A stretch of 64,000 nucleotides of DNA, taken from positions 4,223,339 through 4,287,338 of the forward strand of contig NZ_CP036292.1 of assembly GCF_007751715.1 (NCBI RefSeq). Reading direction: 5' to 3'. The stretch is from Rosistilla oblonga. Lineage in GTDB: Bacteria > Planctomycetota > Planctomycetia > Pirellulales > Pirellulaceae. Position numbers and translations under genes: made by a program. The notes beneath the pieces were generated by a model that worked only from the letters and a program-made list of their open reading frames with translations, was not told where the DNA came from and searched no databases. The stretch's first letter is position 1; each line of letters opens with the position of its first letter. Positions 57,126-64,000 of the stretch are shown here, piece by piece.

Positions 57126-58160
57126 ATGGACGCAGAGATACCGCTGCCTTTGATCGTCACCGGAATCGCTGGTGTCGCTGGTTACAATGCCTTCCGCTAT
57201 TTGCGAGCTCGCTTTCCCGGCCAGGTCTACGGGGTCCGCCGCGAGGACAATTGGCCTCTTTCAGGCGATGGGATCCTGGGCTGCAATTCCGACGACTTCG
57301 ATCGCTGGCAGCAGATCATCGATCAAATCCAACCGGCGGCGGTGCTGAACTGCGAGGGTTCGTGTGCCCTGAAATCGTGCGAATTGGATCCGCAGATGGC
57401 CGAGCGGATCAATGTGACGAGCGTCGAAAATTTGATCCGCGTGCTCGCGCCGACAACCCGCTTCATCCATCTGTCGATCGATTTGGTCTTCTCGGGCGAT
57501 AAAGATGGCGGATACACCGAAGAGGACACTCCCGATCCAGTGACCGTCTACGGCAAGACGATGGTCGCGGCGGAGCGTTTGGTTTTGGAGCGACGCCCCG
57601 ACGCTTGTGTGCTGCGGATTTCGCTACCGATGGGGATCAGTTTCAACGGGCACGCTGGAGCGATCGATTGGATCCAGTCCCGTTTTAAGAACGGCCGCCC
57701 CGCGACGCTCTACTTTGATGAAGTCCGCACGCCGACCTATACCGATTGTTTGAACCTGGTGGTGGAGCGGTTGTTGGGGAACGATTTGGCGGGGCTGTAT
57801 CACTGCGGCGGGCCGCGGAATTTGAGCCTCTACGAGATCGCTCAGGTCATCAATCGCGTCGGCGGTTACGATCCCAAGCTGTTGATGGGATGCCCGCGGA
57901 TCGACGCCGGACCGATGCCGCCGCGAGCGGGCAACGTGACAATGGACTCCAGTCGCTTGATCGCCGCGTTGGGCGATGAGGTCTTTCATCCGTGGCCGCT
58001 GGATTGTTCGATGGTTCCCAGCGATGTCGACTGGCACCACGATCGATCGACGTTGCAGGGATCGCCTGAACTGCTGGCCGACGTGCTGTATCGCAACCCG
58101 CGCCGCGTCGATTCGATGCCCGAGTTCGAAGATATCGAATCCCCCTCGTCGTCGAGGTAG
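57126..58160 (+). CDS. NAD(P)-dependent sugar-nucleotide reductase (RmlD/extended SDR-like)
   Basis: The 344-residue protein begins with an extended-SDR motif (LIVTGIAGVAGYNAFRYL; TGxxGxxG). VLNCEGSCALKSCELDPQMA, FIHLSIDLVFSGDKDGGYTE (the S-x-D-x-V-F-x-G of RmlD) and TVYGKTMVAAERLVLE (YGxxK) are the catalytic Ser/Tyr/Lys region. The C-terminal part has GLYHCGGPRNLSLYEIAQVI. It resembles dTDP-4-dehydrorhamnose reductase and could supply a deoxysugar nucleotide for the glycosyltransferase 7 bases downstream, with which it seems to form an operon. Confidence 0.88.
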   Translation: MDAEIPLPLIVTGIAGVAGYNAFRYLRARFPGQVYGVRREDNWPLSGDGILGCNSDDFDRWQQIIDQIQPAAVLNCEGSCALKSCELDPQMAERINVTSVENLIRVLAPTTRFIHLSIDLVFSGDKDGGYTEEDTPDPVTVYGKTMVAAERLVLERRPDACVLRISLPMGISFNGHAGAIDWIQSRFKNGRPATLYFDEVRTPTYTDCLNLVVERLLGNDLAGLYHCGGPRNLSLYEIAQVINRVGGYDPKLLMGCPRIDAGPMPPRAGNVTMDSSRLIAALGDEVFHPWPLDCSMVPSDVDWHHDRSTLQGSPELLADVLYRNPRRVDSMPEFEDIESPSSSR

Positions 58161-58166
58161 CCACGC

Positions 58167-59258
58167 GTGCGAATCACTTGTGCCATCCATTCGCTGACCG
58201 GCGGCGGTGCCGAACGCGTGATGGCCGGATTGGCAAACCGATTGGCTGTCGAACATGCGGTCACTCTGATCACGCTCGATGCGGCGGGCGAGGATCGCTA
58301 TCGATGTGACGCATCGGTTGAGCGAATCGGGCTGGACCAGATGTCCGAGAGCGGTTCGATCTTCCAGGCGATCGCCAGCAACCGACGCCGGATCGCGGCG
58401 ATTCGCCAAGCGGTCGCGGCGAGCAAGCCCGACGTCGTCCTCAGCTTTTGCGATAAGATGAACATCCTGACGCTCGCCGCCTGCAAGCCGCTGGCGGTGC
58501 CTGTCGTCGTCTCCGAACGGACTCAGCCCGCCCATCAACCGATCGGACGATTTTGGGCGGCGCTGCGCCGCTGGCACTATCCTCGCGCCGCCGCTTGCAT
58601 CGTGCAGACCTCTGCCGCCGGCCGCGCTGTCTCGGCCTGGACCTCCGCGGCGACGACGATCATTCCCGCCGCGATCGATCCGCCCGACGCCAACGGAATC
58701 GTCGACGATGTCGATCGCCGCGAGAAGACATTGGTTTCGGTAGGCCGATTGTCGCAGGAAAAACAGATCGATCGCTTGATCGACGCCTTTGGGCAACTTC
58801 CCGAATCGCTGCATGATTGGAACTTTAAGATCTACGGCGACGGACCGCAACGGCCGGCACTCGCGCAACAAATCGAGACGCTTCGCTTGACGGAGCGCGT
58901 CGAATTATGCGGCTGGTGCGACGACGTCGGCGCAGTGTTCGCGAAGGCGGGAGCGTTTGCATTGACCAGTCGCTACGAAGGCTTTCCCAACGCGTTGTTG
59001 GAAGCGATGGCATCGGGCGTTCCATCGCTGTCGGTCGATTGCGACAGCGGTCCCGGCGAGATCATCGACGACGGGCAAACCGGCTTACTCGTCGAACAGG
59101 ATGATCCCGCCGCGTTGTCCGCCGGCTTGGCGCGGCTTTTGGCAGACCGCGACCTGCGCCAACGGCTCTCGGACGGCGGGCGTTCGGTCGTCGATCGGTA
59201 CAGCTGGGATCGGTTTGTCCAAGCGTATCTCGATGTCTTGCGATCGGTGACCGCTTGA
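58167..59258 (+). CDS. Family 4 glycosyltransferase
   Basis: The GTG at 58167 follows the reductase stop by 6 bases. The 363-residue GT-B protein starts with a donor-side loop motif (IHSLTGGGAERVMAGLANRL). The C-terminal half has the Rossmann-like nucleotide-sugar site: LVSVGRLSQEKQIDRLIDAF, KIYGDGPQRPAL and the E-x7-E motif in SRYEGFPNALLEAMASGVPS. These are GT4 hallmarks (retaining). It transfers a sugar to an unknown acceptor, probably a cell-surface glycan. Its neighbour encodes an RmlD-like reductase, which suggests a deoxysugar donor. Confidence 0.92.
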   Translation: MRITCAIHSLTGGGAERVMAGLANRLAVEHAVTLITLDAAGEDRYRCDASVERIGLDQMSESGSIFQAIASNRRRIAAIRQAVAASKPDVVLSFCDKMNILTLAACKPLAVPVVVSERTQPAHQPIGRFWAALRRWHYPRAAACIVQTSAAGRAVSAWTSAATTIIPAAIDPPDANGIVDDVDRREKTLVSVGRLSQEKQIDRLIDAFGQLPESLHDWNFKIYGDGPQRPALAQQIETLRLTERVELCGWCDDVGAVFAKAGAFALTSRYEGFPNALLEAMASGVPSLSVDCDSGPGEIIDDGQTGLLVEQDDPAALSAGLARLLADRDLRQRLSDGGRSVVDRYSWDRFVQAYLDVLRSVTA

Positions 59259-59328
59259 TTCATCCGCCGATTTGATCGACAGTATCGCTCCGCTCCTTTG
59301 CTGATTCACGCTCCCTGAGGTTCCTGGT

Positions 59329-60009
59329 TTGACAACGCCGCCGTTCCCGATCCTATTCGAAGACAATCATCTGCTGGTGATCGATAAACCAGCCGGGATC
59401 GCGACGCAGGGAGTCACCGACGGGACCAGCGTCTTCGACCAAGCATCCGAATACATCCGCGTGAAGTATCAAAAACCGGGGAAGGTCTACCTCGGGATCG
59501 TCAGCCGTTTGGACACCGTCACCAGCGGTGTTTTAGTTCTGGCGCGGACCAGCAAAGCGGCCAGCCGGTTGTCCGATATGCTGCGGCGACGGACGATCGA
59601 AAAGCGTTATCTGGCGGTCGTCGAAGGAACGCTTCCCGATGCGGAAGGGACGCTTGTCGACTTCGTCCGCAAAGACGATGCGGCGCATCGGATGGTCGTC
59701 AGCCGCGAATCGACGGCGGATGCCAAGCGAGCGGAACTGCGGTATCGCGTGATCGAATCATCGGGGCGACAGAGTTTGATCGAGGTCGAATTGATCACCG
59801 GTCGAAAGCACCAGATCCGTCTGCAGTTAGCCAGTCGCGGGATGCCGGTCATCGGCGATCGTAAATACGATGCGTCGTCGACGTTTCCGCAGGGGATCGC
59901 ACTTCACGCGTGGCAGCTGACGTTTGAACATCCGACGCGGCGCGAGCCGATGTCGTTTGAGTGTCGCCCGCCAAAATCGTGGCAGCGGTTGTCGGTTCAG
60001 CTGCCTTAG
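59329..60009 (+). CDS. RluA-family pseudouridine synthase
   Basis: The start is a TTG at 59329; the sequence from there (TTPPFPILFEDNHLLVIDKP) begins the catalytic domain directly, so an S4 domain is absent. The catalytic aspartate is in YLGIVSRLDTVTSGVLVLA (RLD motif), and the KRYLAVVEG and LITGRKHQIRLQLASRGMPVIGDRKY motifs are the other family blocks. It converts uridine to pseudouridine in rRNA or tRNA; without the S4 domain it resembles RluA or the RluE/TruC-like group. It appears separate from the glycosyltransferase, with 70 bases between. Confidence 0.92.
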   Translation: MTTPPFPILFEDNHLLVIDKPAGIATQGVTDGTSVFDQASEYIRVKYQKPGKVYLGIVSRLDTVTSGVLVLARTSKAASRLSDMLRRRTIEKRYLAVVEGTLPDAEGTLVDFVRKDDAAHRMVVSRESTADAKRAELRYRVIESSGRQSLIEVELITGRKHQIRLQLASRGMPVIGDRKYDASSTFPQGIALHAWQLTFEHPTRREPMSFECRPPKSWQRLSVQLP

Positions 60010-60053
60010 AACAGCTCGGCTAACGTCGGCAAATTGTGCGGCTGGGCCGGTGG

Positions 60054-61685
60054 CTATTCGATCGGCCCCACGGCGCGATCGCACCACTGCAACATCGCCT
60101 TGGACGCTTCGGCTTCTTCGCTGACCACCGCCGCGGCTCCCGCCTTCATAATCCGGTGGACGTTCCCCTGATAGCGACAGCGGACGATGATCTCTGCATC
60201 GTGATTGATCCCACGCAGCGCGGTGACGATCTGCAGCGCCGCGTCGTCGCTGGGAACGCTGACGATACACAAACCGCAGTTCTCGGCTCCGGCCCGGTGC
60301 AGGATGTCGGGATCCCGCGCGTCGCCGGCCGTCGTGTGAAAGCCCTGCTGGGCAAAGCCGTGCAGATTGATCGGACTCTGATCGACCAACCGCACCTCCG
60401 ATCCCATGATCTCCAACCGCGAAGCCAATTGGCGGCCGATCAACCCGATTCCGATCACGATCGCGTGCCGCGAAACCGCACTGTCGCGTCGGTGTTGCAT
60501 TCCGTGAAGGTCTTCGTCGGGCGACCGCTCCGTCCAACGCAAACCGTATCGAATCAATTGCGGCGTGAGAATCAACGTCCCCAACGCGATGAACAGCATC
60601 CGGTTGTAATCGTCGCGGCTGATCAAGCCCAGTCCAGCGGCTTCGGAGATCAGCAGGAAGGAGAACTCGCCCAGTTGAGCCAGTCCCAATCCCATCCCAA
60701 ACGCCGTCTTCCACTGCAGACCGACCAGCTTCAGCGCGATCGAAGCGGCCCCACTTTTCAGAACTAACATCCCGATCAAGCCAGCGGTCAGCAGCAGCGG
60801 TTCCTGGAAGAACATACTGGGATCTAACAGCGTCCCGATCGTGACGAAGAAGATCACCGAAAACGATTCGCGAAACGGCAGCACGATCGAATCGACCTGC
60901 CGGCTCAAGCGATTGCCACTCAAAATGATTCCCGCCGCGAGCGCCCCCACTGCCGATGGCAGCCCCAACTGGAATGCCGACCAACAGACTCCACCCAGTA
61001 AACAGAGGGTGAACAGCATCACCAATTCGACGCTTCGCAGTCCCGCCAGACTTGGCACGATCCAACGTCCCACAATGCTGCGACAACCGATCAACGCTGC
61101 GAGAAAAATCGATGATTTGAGAGCCAGCAACAGGTAGGTCGTGATCGTCGGCGGTTCGCCTTGATGCGTCAACAACGGGACCAACAACATCAGCGGTACC
61201 AGGGCGACGTCTTGGAACAAAAGAATCGCGATCGCGCGGCGACCGTGCGGCGATGCTGTCAGTCCCCATTCGGCGAGCGCTTTGAAGACGAGGACCGTCG
61301 AACTGAGTGCGCCGGCAAATCCAGCCAGCACCGCGGCGTTCAACGACATCCCAAACGCCATGCAGACGCCAGTCAAAGGGACCGCGACCAGAAACATCTG
61401 CGTGGCGCCGCCGATCATCGAATAGCGGCTGAGCCGCATCAGTTCTTCGAGCGAGAATTCGAGCCCGACGGCGAACAGCAGCAACAGCGCACCAAACTGC
61501 GCCAGCACCTCGAGTTCGTGGTCCTGTTGGTTGACCAGATTCAGCACGCCCCCGCCGATCAACGCTCCGACGACCAGATAGCCGACAAGCATCGAAACGC
61601 CGATCCGCTTGCAAATCGTCCCCGCGATCAAACCCGCTCCCAGCACGATCAAGACGTTGACGGTAAGCGATTCGATGTTGTGCAT
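60054..61685 (-). CDS. CPA2-family cation:proton antiporter with NAD-binding (TrkA-N) domain
   Basis: Residues about 1-385 form the 12-13 membrane helices of a Na+/H+ exchanger (PF00999), with GYLVVGALIGGG early and LLLFAVGLEFSLEEL and GLPSAVGALAAGIILSG later. After a short linker, residues about 410-530 are a TrkA-N/RCK domain (AIVIGIGLIGRQLASRLE, then RLVDQSPINLHGFAQQGFH and AGDARDPDIL). The C-terminal part is short, lacking a TrkA-C. It resembles KefB/KefC and YbaL, which exchange K+ or Na+ for protons under nucleotide control. Its start is 282 bases from the alpha-CTD gene reading the other way. Confidence 0.93.
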   Translation of the reverse strand: MHNIESLTVNVLIVLGAGLIAGTICKRIGVSMLVGYLVVGALIGGGVLNLVNQQDHELEVLAQFGALLLLFAVGLEFSLEELMRLSRYSMIGGATQMFLVAVPLTGVCMAFGMSLNAAVLAGFAGALSSTVLVFKALAEWGLTASPHGRRAIAILLFQDVALVPLMLLVPLLTHQGEPPTITTYLLLALKSSIFLAALIGCRSIVGRWIVPSLAGLRSVELVMLFTLCLLGGVCWSAFQLGLPSAVGALAAGIILSGNRLSRQVDSIVLPFRESFSVIFFVTIGTLLDPSMFFQEPLLLTAGLIGMLVLKSGAASIALKLVGLQWKTAFGMGLGLAQLGEFSFLLISEAAGLGLISRDDYNRMLFIALGTLILTPQLIRYGLRWTERSPDEDLHGMQHRRDSAVSRHAIVIGIGLIGRQLASRLEIMGSEVRLVDQSPINLHGFAQQGFHTTAGDARDPDILHRAGAENCGLCIVSVPSDDAALQIVTALRGINHDAEIIVRCRYQGNVHRIMKAGAAAVVSEEAEASKAMLQWCDRAVGPIE

Positions 61686-61967
61686 TGTTGCCTAAGCGGC
61701 GAGAGAGAAACGGTGGACTCCAAAACGATCGACCGCTTGCCTGACGCTGCCTATCGAAACGAATGCAAGTTTAATGCAATTCGGCGAATCTTCGCAGCGG
61801 GGGCGGGGAAGCGGCGAGATCATCGAATCGGGGCTTACGCTATCAAACAAATTGTAAAATTTTCAAAAGGATTCGCCTGAATCGCTTTGCGACTTTGATC
61901 CCGCTCGCTAAAATTCCCGCACCGACCCAATTAATTTGCTTTCCAATGTCATAGGAGGACTGAAGCA

Positions 61968-62246
61968 ATGACCCGCATTCCGCTAAGTCAAGCCGAAGAG
62001 CGTGCCCGCCTGCGTAGCGAGCGTCTGGAACTGAGTATCGCTGAGATGGAGCTTTCGGTTCGCACGACCAATTGCTTGGAAGAGACAGGCATCTTCACGG
62101 TCCGCGACCTGCTGCAGGCTTCCCCAAAACGCTTGTTGGGAATTTCCAACTTCGGCGAAAAGACCCTCGAAGAGGTCTACGCAGCGTTGGAAAAGTTGGA
62201 GTTCTATCGTCCGGGCCGCAGCGCCCAAAACGAAGTCCTCTGCTAA
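61968..62246 (+). CDS. Stand-alone RNA polymerase alpha C-terminal-domain-like protein
   Basis: The ATG at 61968 follows AGGAGG by 9 bases. The 92-residue product has a basic N-terminal helix ([20 protein letters not shown]) and then an alpha-CTD fold: [56 protein letters not shown]. This is the helix-hairpin-helix segment that in RpoA binds UP elements and activators (L-S-V-R-x-x-N-C-L ... N-x-G-x-K-S/T-L). The rest of RpoA is absent. Such free alpha-CTD proteins are known in planctomycetes; they may compete for or help binding at promoters. Confidence in the fold is high, in the role low. Confidence 0.88.
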   Translation: MTRIPLSQAEERARLRSERLELSIAEMELSVRTTNCLEETGIFTVRDLLQASPKRLLGISNFGEKTLEEVYAALEKLEFYRPGRSAQNEVLC

Positions 62247-62290
62247 GAAGCGATCGCAATGATTCCAAAGCCCCAGCGATCGTTGGGGCA

Positions 62291-62325
62291 CAAAAAAAGA
62301 CAGGCCGGCAAATTGCCGACCTGTC
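62291..62325 (-). terminator. Intrinsic terminator, minus strand
   Basis: A stem GACAGG-CGGC/GCCG-CCTGTC (62299-62325) with a short loop is followed on the minus strand by seven T (62292-62298). It would end the YTV-protein transcript about 215 bases after its stop codon. On the plus strand it also lies 50 bases past the alpha-CTD gene, where a second hairpin (CCCCAGCGA/TCGTTGGGG, about 62271-62289) precedes it. Confidence 0.7.
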
Positions 62326-62537
62326 ATCTTTGAATCAGGATTCACTCGAAGCGCGAGTGGGTTTTCAGTAGAAGCAACTCAATCGTTTGATTGTGGTCAT
62401 GGCGACGGTGGTTTGCATCCGCTACGCCGGTCTTGTATCTCGCTTCTGTTGAACGCTTGATGAATTGAATTCTTTGTTTCCGTGCAAGGTCTTCCCAGTC
62501 GACCGGCGACGTTTAAACGTTGCCAGCGAAGACTGTT

Positions 62538-63998
62538 TTAGTTGCAGCAGCAGTTGCAAGCTGGAACTTGGATTTCTTTGCAAACGTTCTTGCAGACCTG
62601 AACTTCAACGGTTTGTTGTTCGCAGTAAGGAACGCAAACGGTGTAAGTCTCGGTGACTTGCTCTGGAACCTTCTTGCAAACGGTGTAAGAAACTTCACGA
62701 GTGCGGCATTCTGGAACGCACACGGTGTAAGAAACTTCACGTTGGCGGGTTTCGCAGCGAGTCTTGCAAACTTGACGTTCACGAGTTTCGCAAACCATGT
62801 TGACAACCTTGACTTCACGAGTGCGGCACTCGGGAACCATCACGGTGTACTTCACGGTACGAGTGCGAGTCTCGGGACGGCACTTCTTGACGGTGTAGCA
62901 GCGAGTTCGTTCTTCGCAGCGAGTCTTGCAAACTTTGACTTCGCGTTGACGCGTTTCACAACGAGTCTTGCAAACTTGAACTTCGCGTTGACGCGTTTCG
63001 CAACGAGTCTTGCAGACGTTGTAGGTGCGAGTTCGCTCTTCGCAGCGAGTCTTGCAAACCTTGACTTCACGAGTTCGCTCTTCGCAGCGGGTCTTGCAGA
63101 CCTTGATTTCGCGAGTTCGCACTTCGCAACGAGTCTTGCAAACGTTGATGCAACGTGTGCGAGTTTCGCAACGAGTCTTCTGCACTTGGCAGCAGATCGT
63201 TTGAGGGCAACCACAAGCGTCGGTTACAACGCGAGTTTCGGTTTCGGTGTAAGGAACGCTAACCGTGTACTCTTCAGTGCGAGTTTCGGTGTAGGGAACG
63301 CTAACCGAATAGGTTTCGATCTTCGTTTCGGTGTAAGGAACGCTGACCGTGTAGGTTTCGGTCTTCGTTTCGGTGTAAGGAACCTTAACCATGTAGGTTT
63401 CGGTCTTTTGCTCGGTGTAAGGAACTTGCACCGTGTAATCGACAACCTTGGTTTCGGTGTAAGGAACCTGAACCGTGTAGTCGACGATCTTGGTTTCGGT
63501 GTAAGGAACCTTCACCATGTACTTGGCGGTCTTTTGCTCGGTGTAAGGCACCATGACCGTGTACGATTCTTCACGTGTGCGGCACTCGGGAACCATCACT
63601 TTGTAGTTGACGGTCTTGGTGCTGCACTGAGGGACGCGAACCGTGTAGGTTTGCGTTTCGGTGTAAGGAACCTTAACGGTGTACGATTCGGTGCGTGTTC
63701 GCTGTTGAGGAACTTTCACCGTGTAGGATTCGGTCCGCGAGCGTTGTTCTTGGACGTTGCGGTAAACCGTTTTCGTGCGAGTACGTTGCTCTTGACGCGT
63801 CTTGGCAACGTTGACAACGCGAGTTTCGGTAACCATTTGTGGAACGCGAATGGTCTTCGTAACCATCTGCGGGCCACAGGCAACGTCACTGGGGCTTCCT
63901 GCCACGCTGGCGTTGCTATCCGAAGTGCCACAATCATTGCAGTCGGCAAATGCCATTGGACACCAAACTGCAATCATCGCTGCAAATAGACCAGACAT
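62538..63998 (-). CDS. YTV-repeat, cysteine-rich planctomycete envelope protein
   Basis: The product is 486 residues from the ATG at 63998, with a signal-like core (LFAAMIAVWCPMAFA) but without a basic N-region, so the true start may lie beyond the window. Residues about 60-260 are repeats of VPYTETK-x3-YTV-x-VP (~14-16 residues), and residues about 260-400 are repeats of VCKTRCE-x-RTRE-x-K (14 residues), with a short mixture after. It ends in a cysteine cluster (ACNCCCN). YTV-domain proteins are known from Rhodopirellula baltica as components of the proteinaceous cell envelope, where many cysteines are thought to form disulfides. It is one of the diagnostic features of the lineage. Confidence 0.9.
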   Translation of the reverse strand: MSGLFAAMIAVWCPMAFADCNDCGTSDSNASVAGSPSDVACGPQMVTKTIRVPQMVTETRVVNVAKTRQEQRTRTKTVYRNVQEQRSRTESYTVKVPQQRTRTESYTVKVPYTETQTYTVRVPQCSTKTVNYKVMVPECRTREESYTVMVPYTEQKTAKYMVKVPYTETKIVDYTVQVPYTETKVVDYTVQVPYTEQKTETYMVKVPYTETKTETYTVSVPYTETKIETYSVSVPYTETRTEEYTVSVPYTETETRVVTDACGCPQTICCQVQKTRCETRTRCINVCKTRCEVRTREIKVCKTRCEERTREVKVCKTRCEERTRTYNVCKTRCETRQREVQVCKTRCETRQREVKVCKTRCEERTRCYTVKKCRPETRTRTVKYTVMVPECRTREVKVVNMVCETRERQVCKTRCETRQREVSYTVCVPECRTREVSYTVCKKVPEQVTETYTVCVPYCEQQTVEVQVCKNVCKEIQVPACNCCCN

Positions 63999-64000
63999 TA

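Noticed and set aside
62520-63989. 489-residue plus-strand ORF opposite the YTV protein
   Set aside because: It is the antisense of a repeat-coding gene; its translation is low complexity (LANLDFALTRFATS repeats) and the minus strand has the recognised protein.

Overview
The window looks like chromosome of a planctomycete of the Pirellulaceae (Rhodopirellula, Rosistilla or Roseimaritima type). Supporting signs are a YTV-repeat cell-envelope protein, two sulfatases, a Tat-exported Gfo/Idh/MocA oxidoreductase, PQQ-like beta-propeller proteins, a DUF3472 protein, IS200/Y1 (RAYT-like) transposases with scattered TGCCTGTCCC palindromes, and long spacers between mostly monocistronic genes. This assignment is an inference from gene content.

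Layout. 1-12 kb: the 3' part of a hybrid histidine kinase, a small protein, an exported phosphatase-fold protein, an S9 peptidase, a beta-propeller protein, an oxidoreductase, a small secreted protein, a Tat FAD oxidoreductase and a NAD(P)-binding protein. 12.4-15.6 kb: a nested mobile unit. A Y1 transposase flanked by inverted TGCCTGTCCC motifs has its 3' end interrupted by a complete IS256-type element with an 11-bp target duplication. 15.7-19.3 kb: an OmpR/sensor kinase operon followed by a PepSY protein. 19.3-20.8 kb: REPIN-like palindromes and tRNA-Lys(UUU). 20.8-30.7 kb: a PQQ propeller, a hydroxyproline-catabolism pair (epimerase plus DapA-fold enzyme), two alkaline-phosphatase superfamily enzymes, gdhA and a DUF3472 protein.

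30.7-46.3 kb is the accessory part. About six copies of a ~300-bp repeat with RNA-like hairpins (GNRA loops, one compensatory base change) lie here, three of them in a ~555-bp tandem array. Around them are transposase remnants, two sulfatases, a toxin-antitoxin pair whose toxin is cut off by a repeat copy, and a lower-GC 1063-residue protein joining an intact calcineurin-like phosphoesterase to a STAND-like NTPase. That protein is the best candidate for a new conflict or antiphage system in the window.

46.3-64 kb returns to ordinary content: a Tat-exported deacetylase-like protein, a secreted hypothetical, a 272-bp tandem duplication, a TMEM14 protein, a haem/iron uptake cluster (hemP, tonB, and a divergent TonB-dependent receptor), argS with a charged insertion, a sugar-nucleotide reductase and a glycosyltransferase, an RluA pseudouridine synthase, a CPA2 antiporter with an NAD-binding domain, a stand-alone RNA polymerase alpha-CTD-like protein, and the YTV protein at the right edge.
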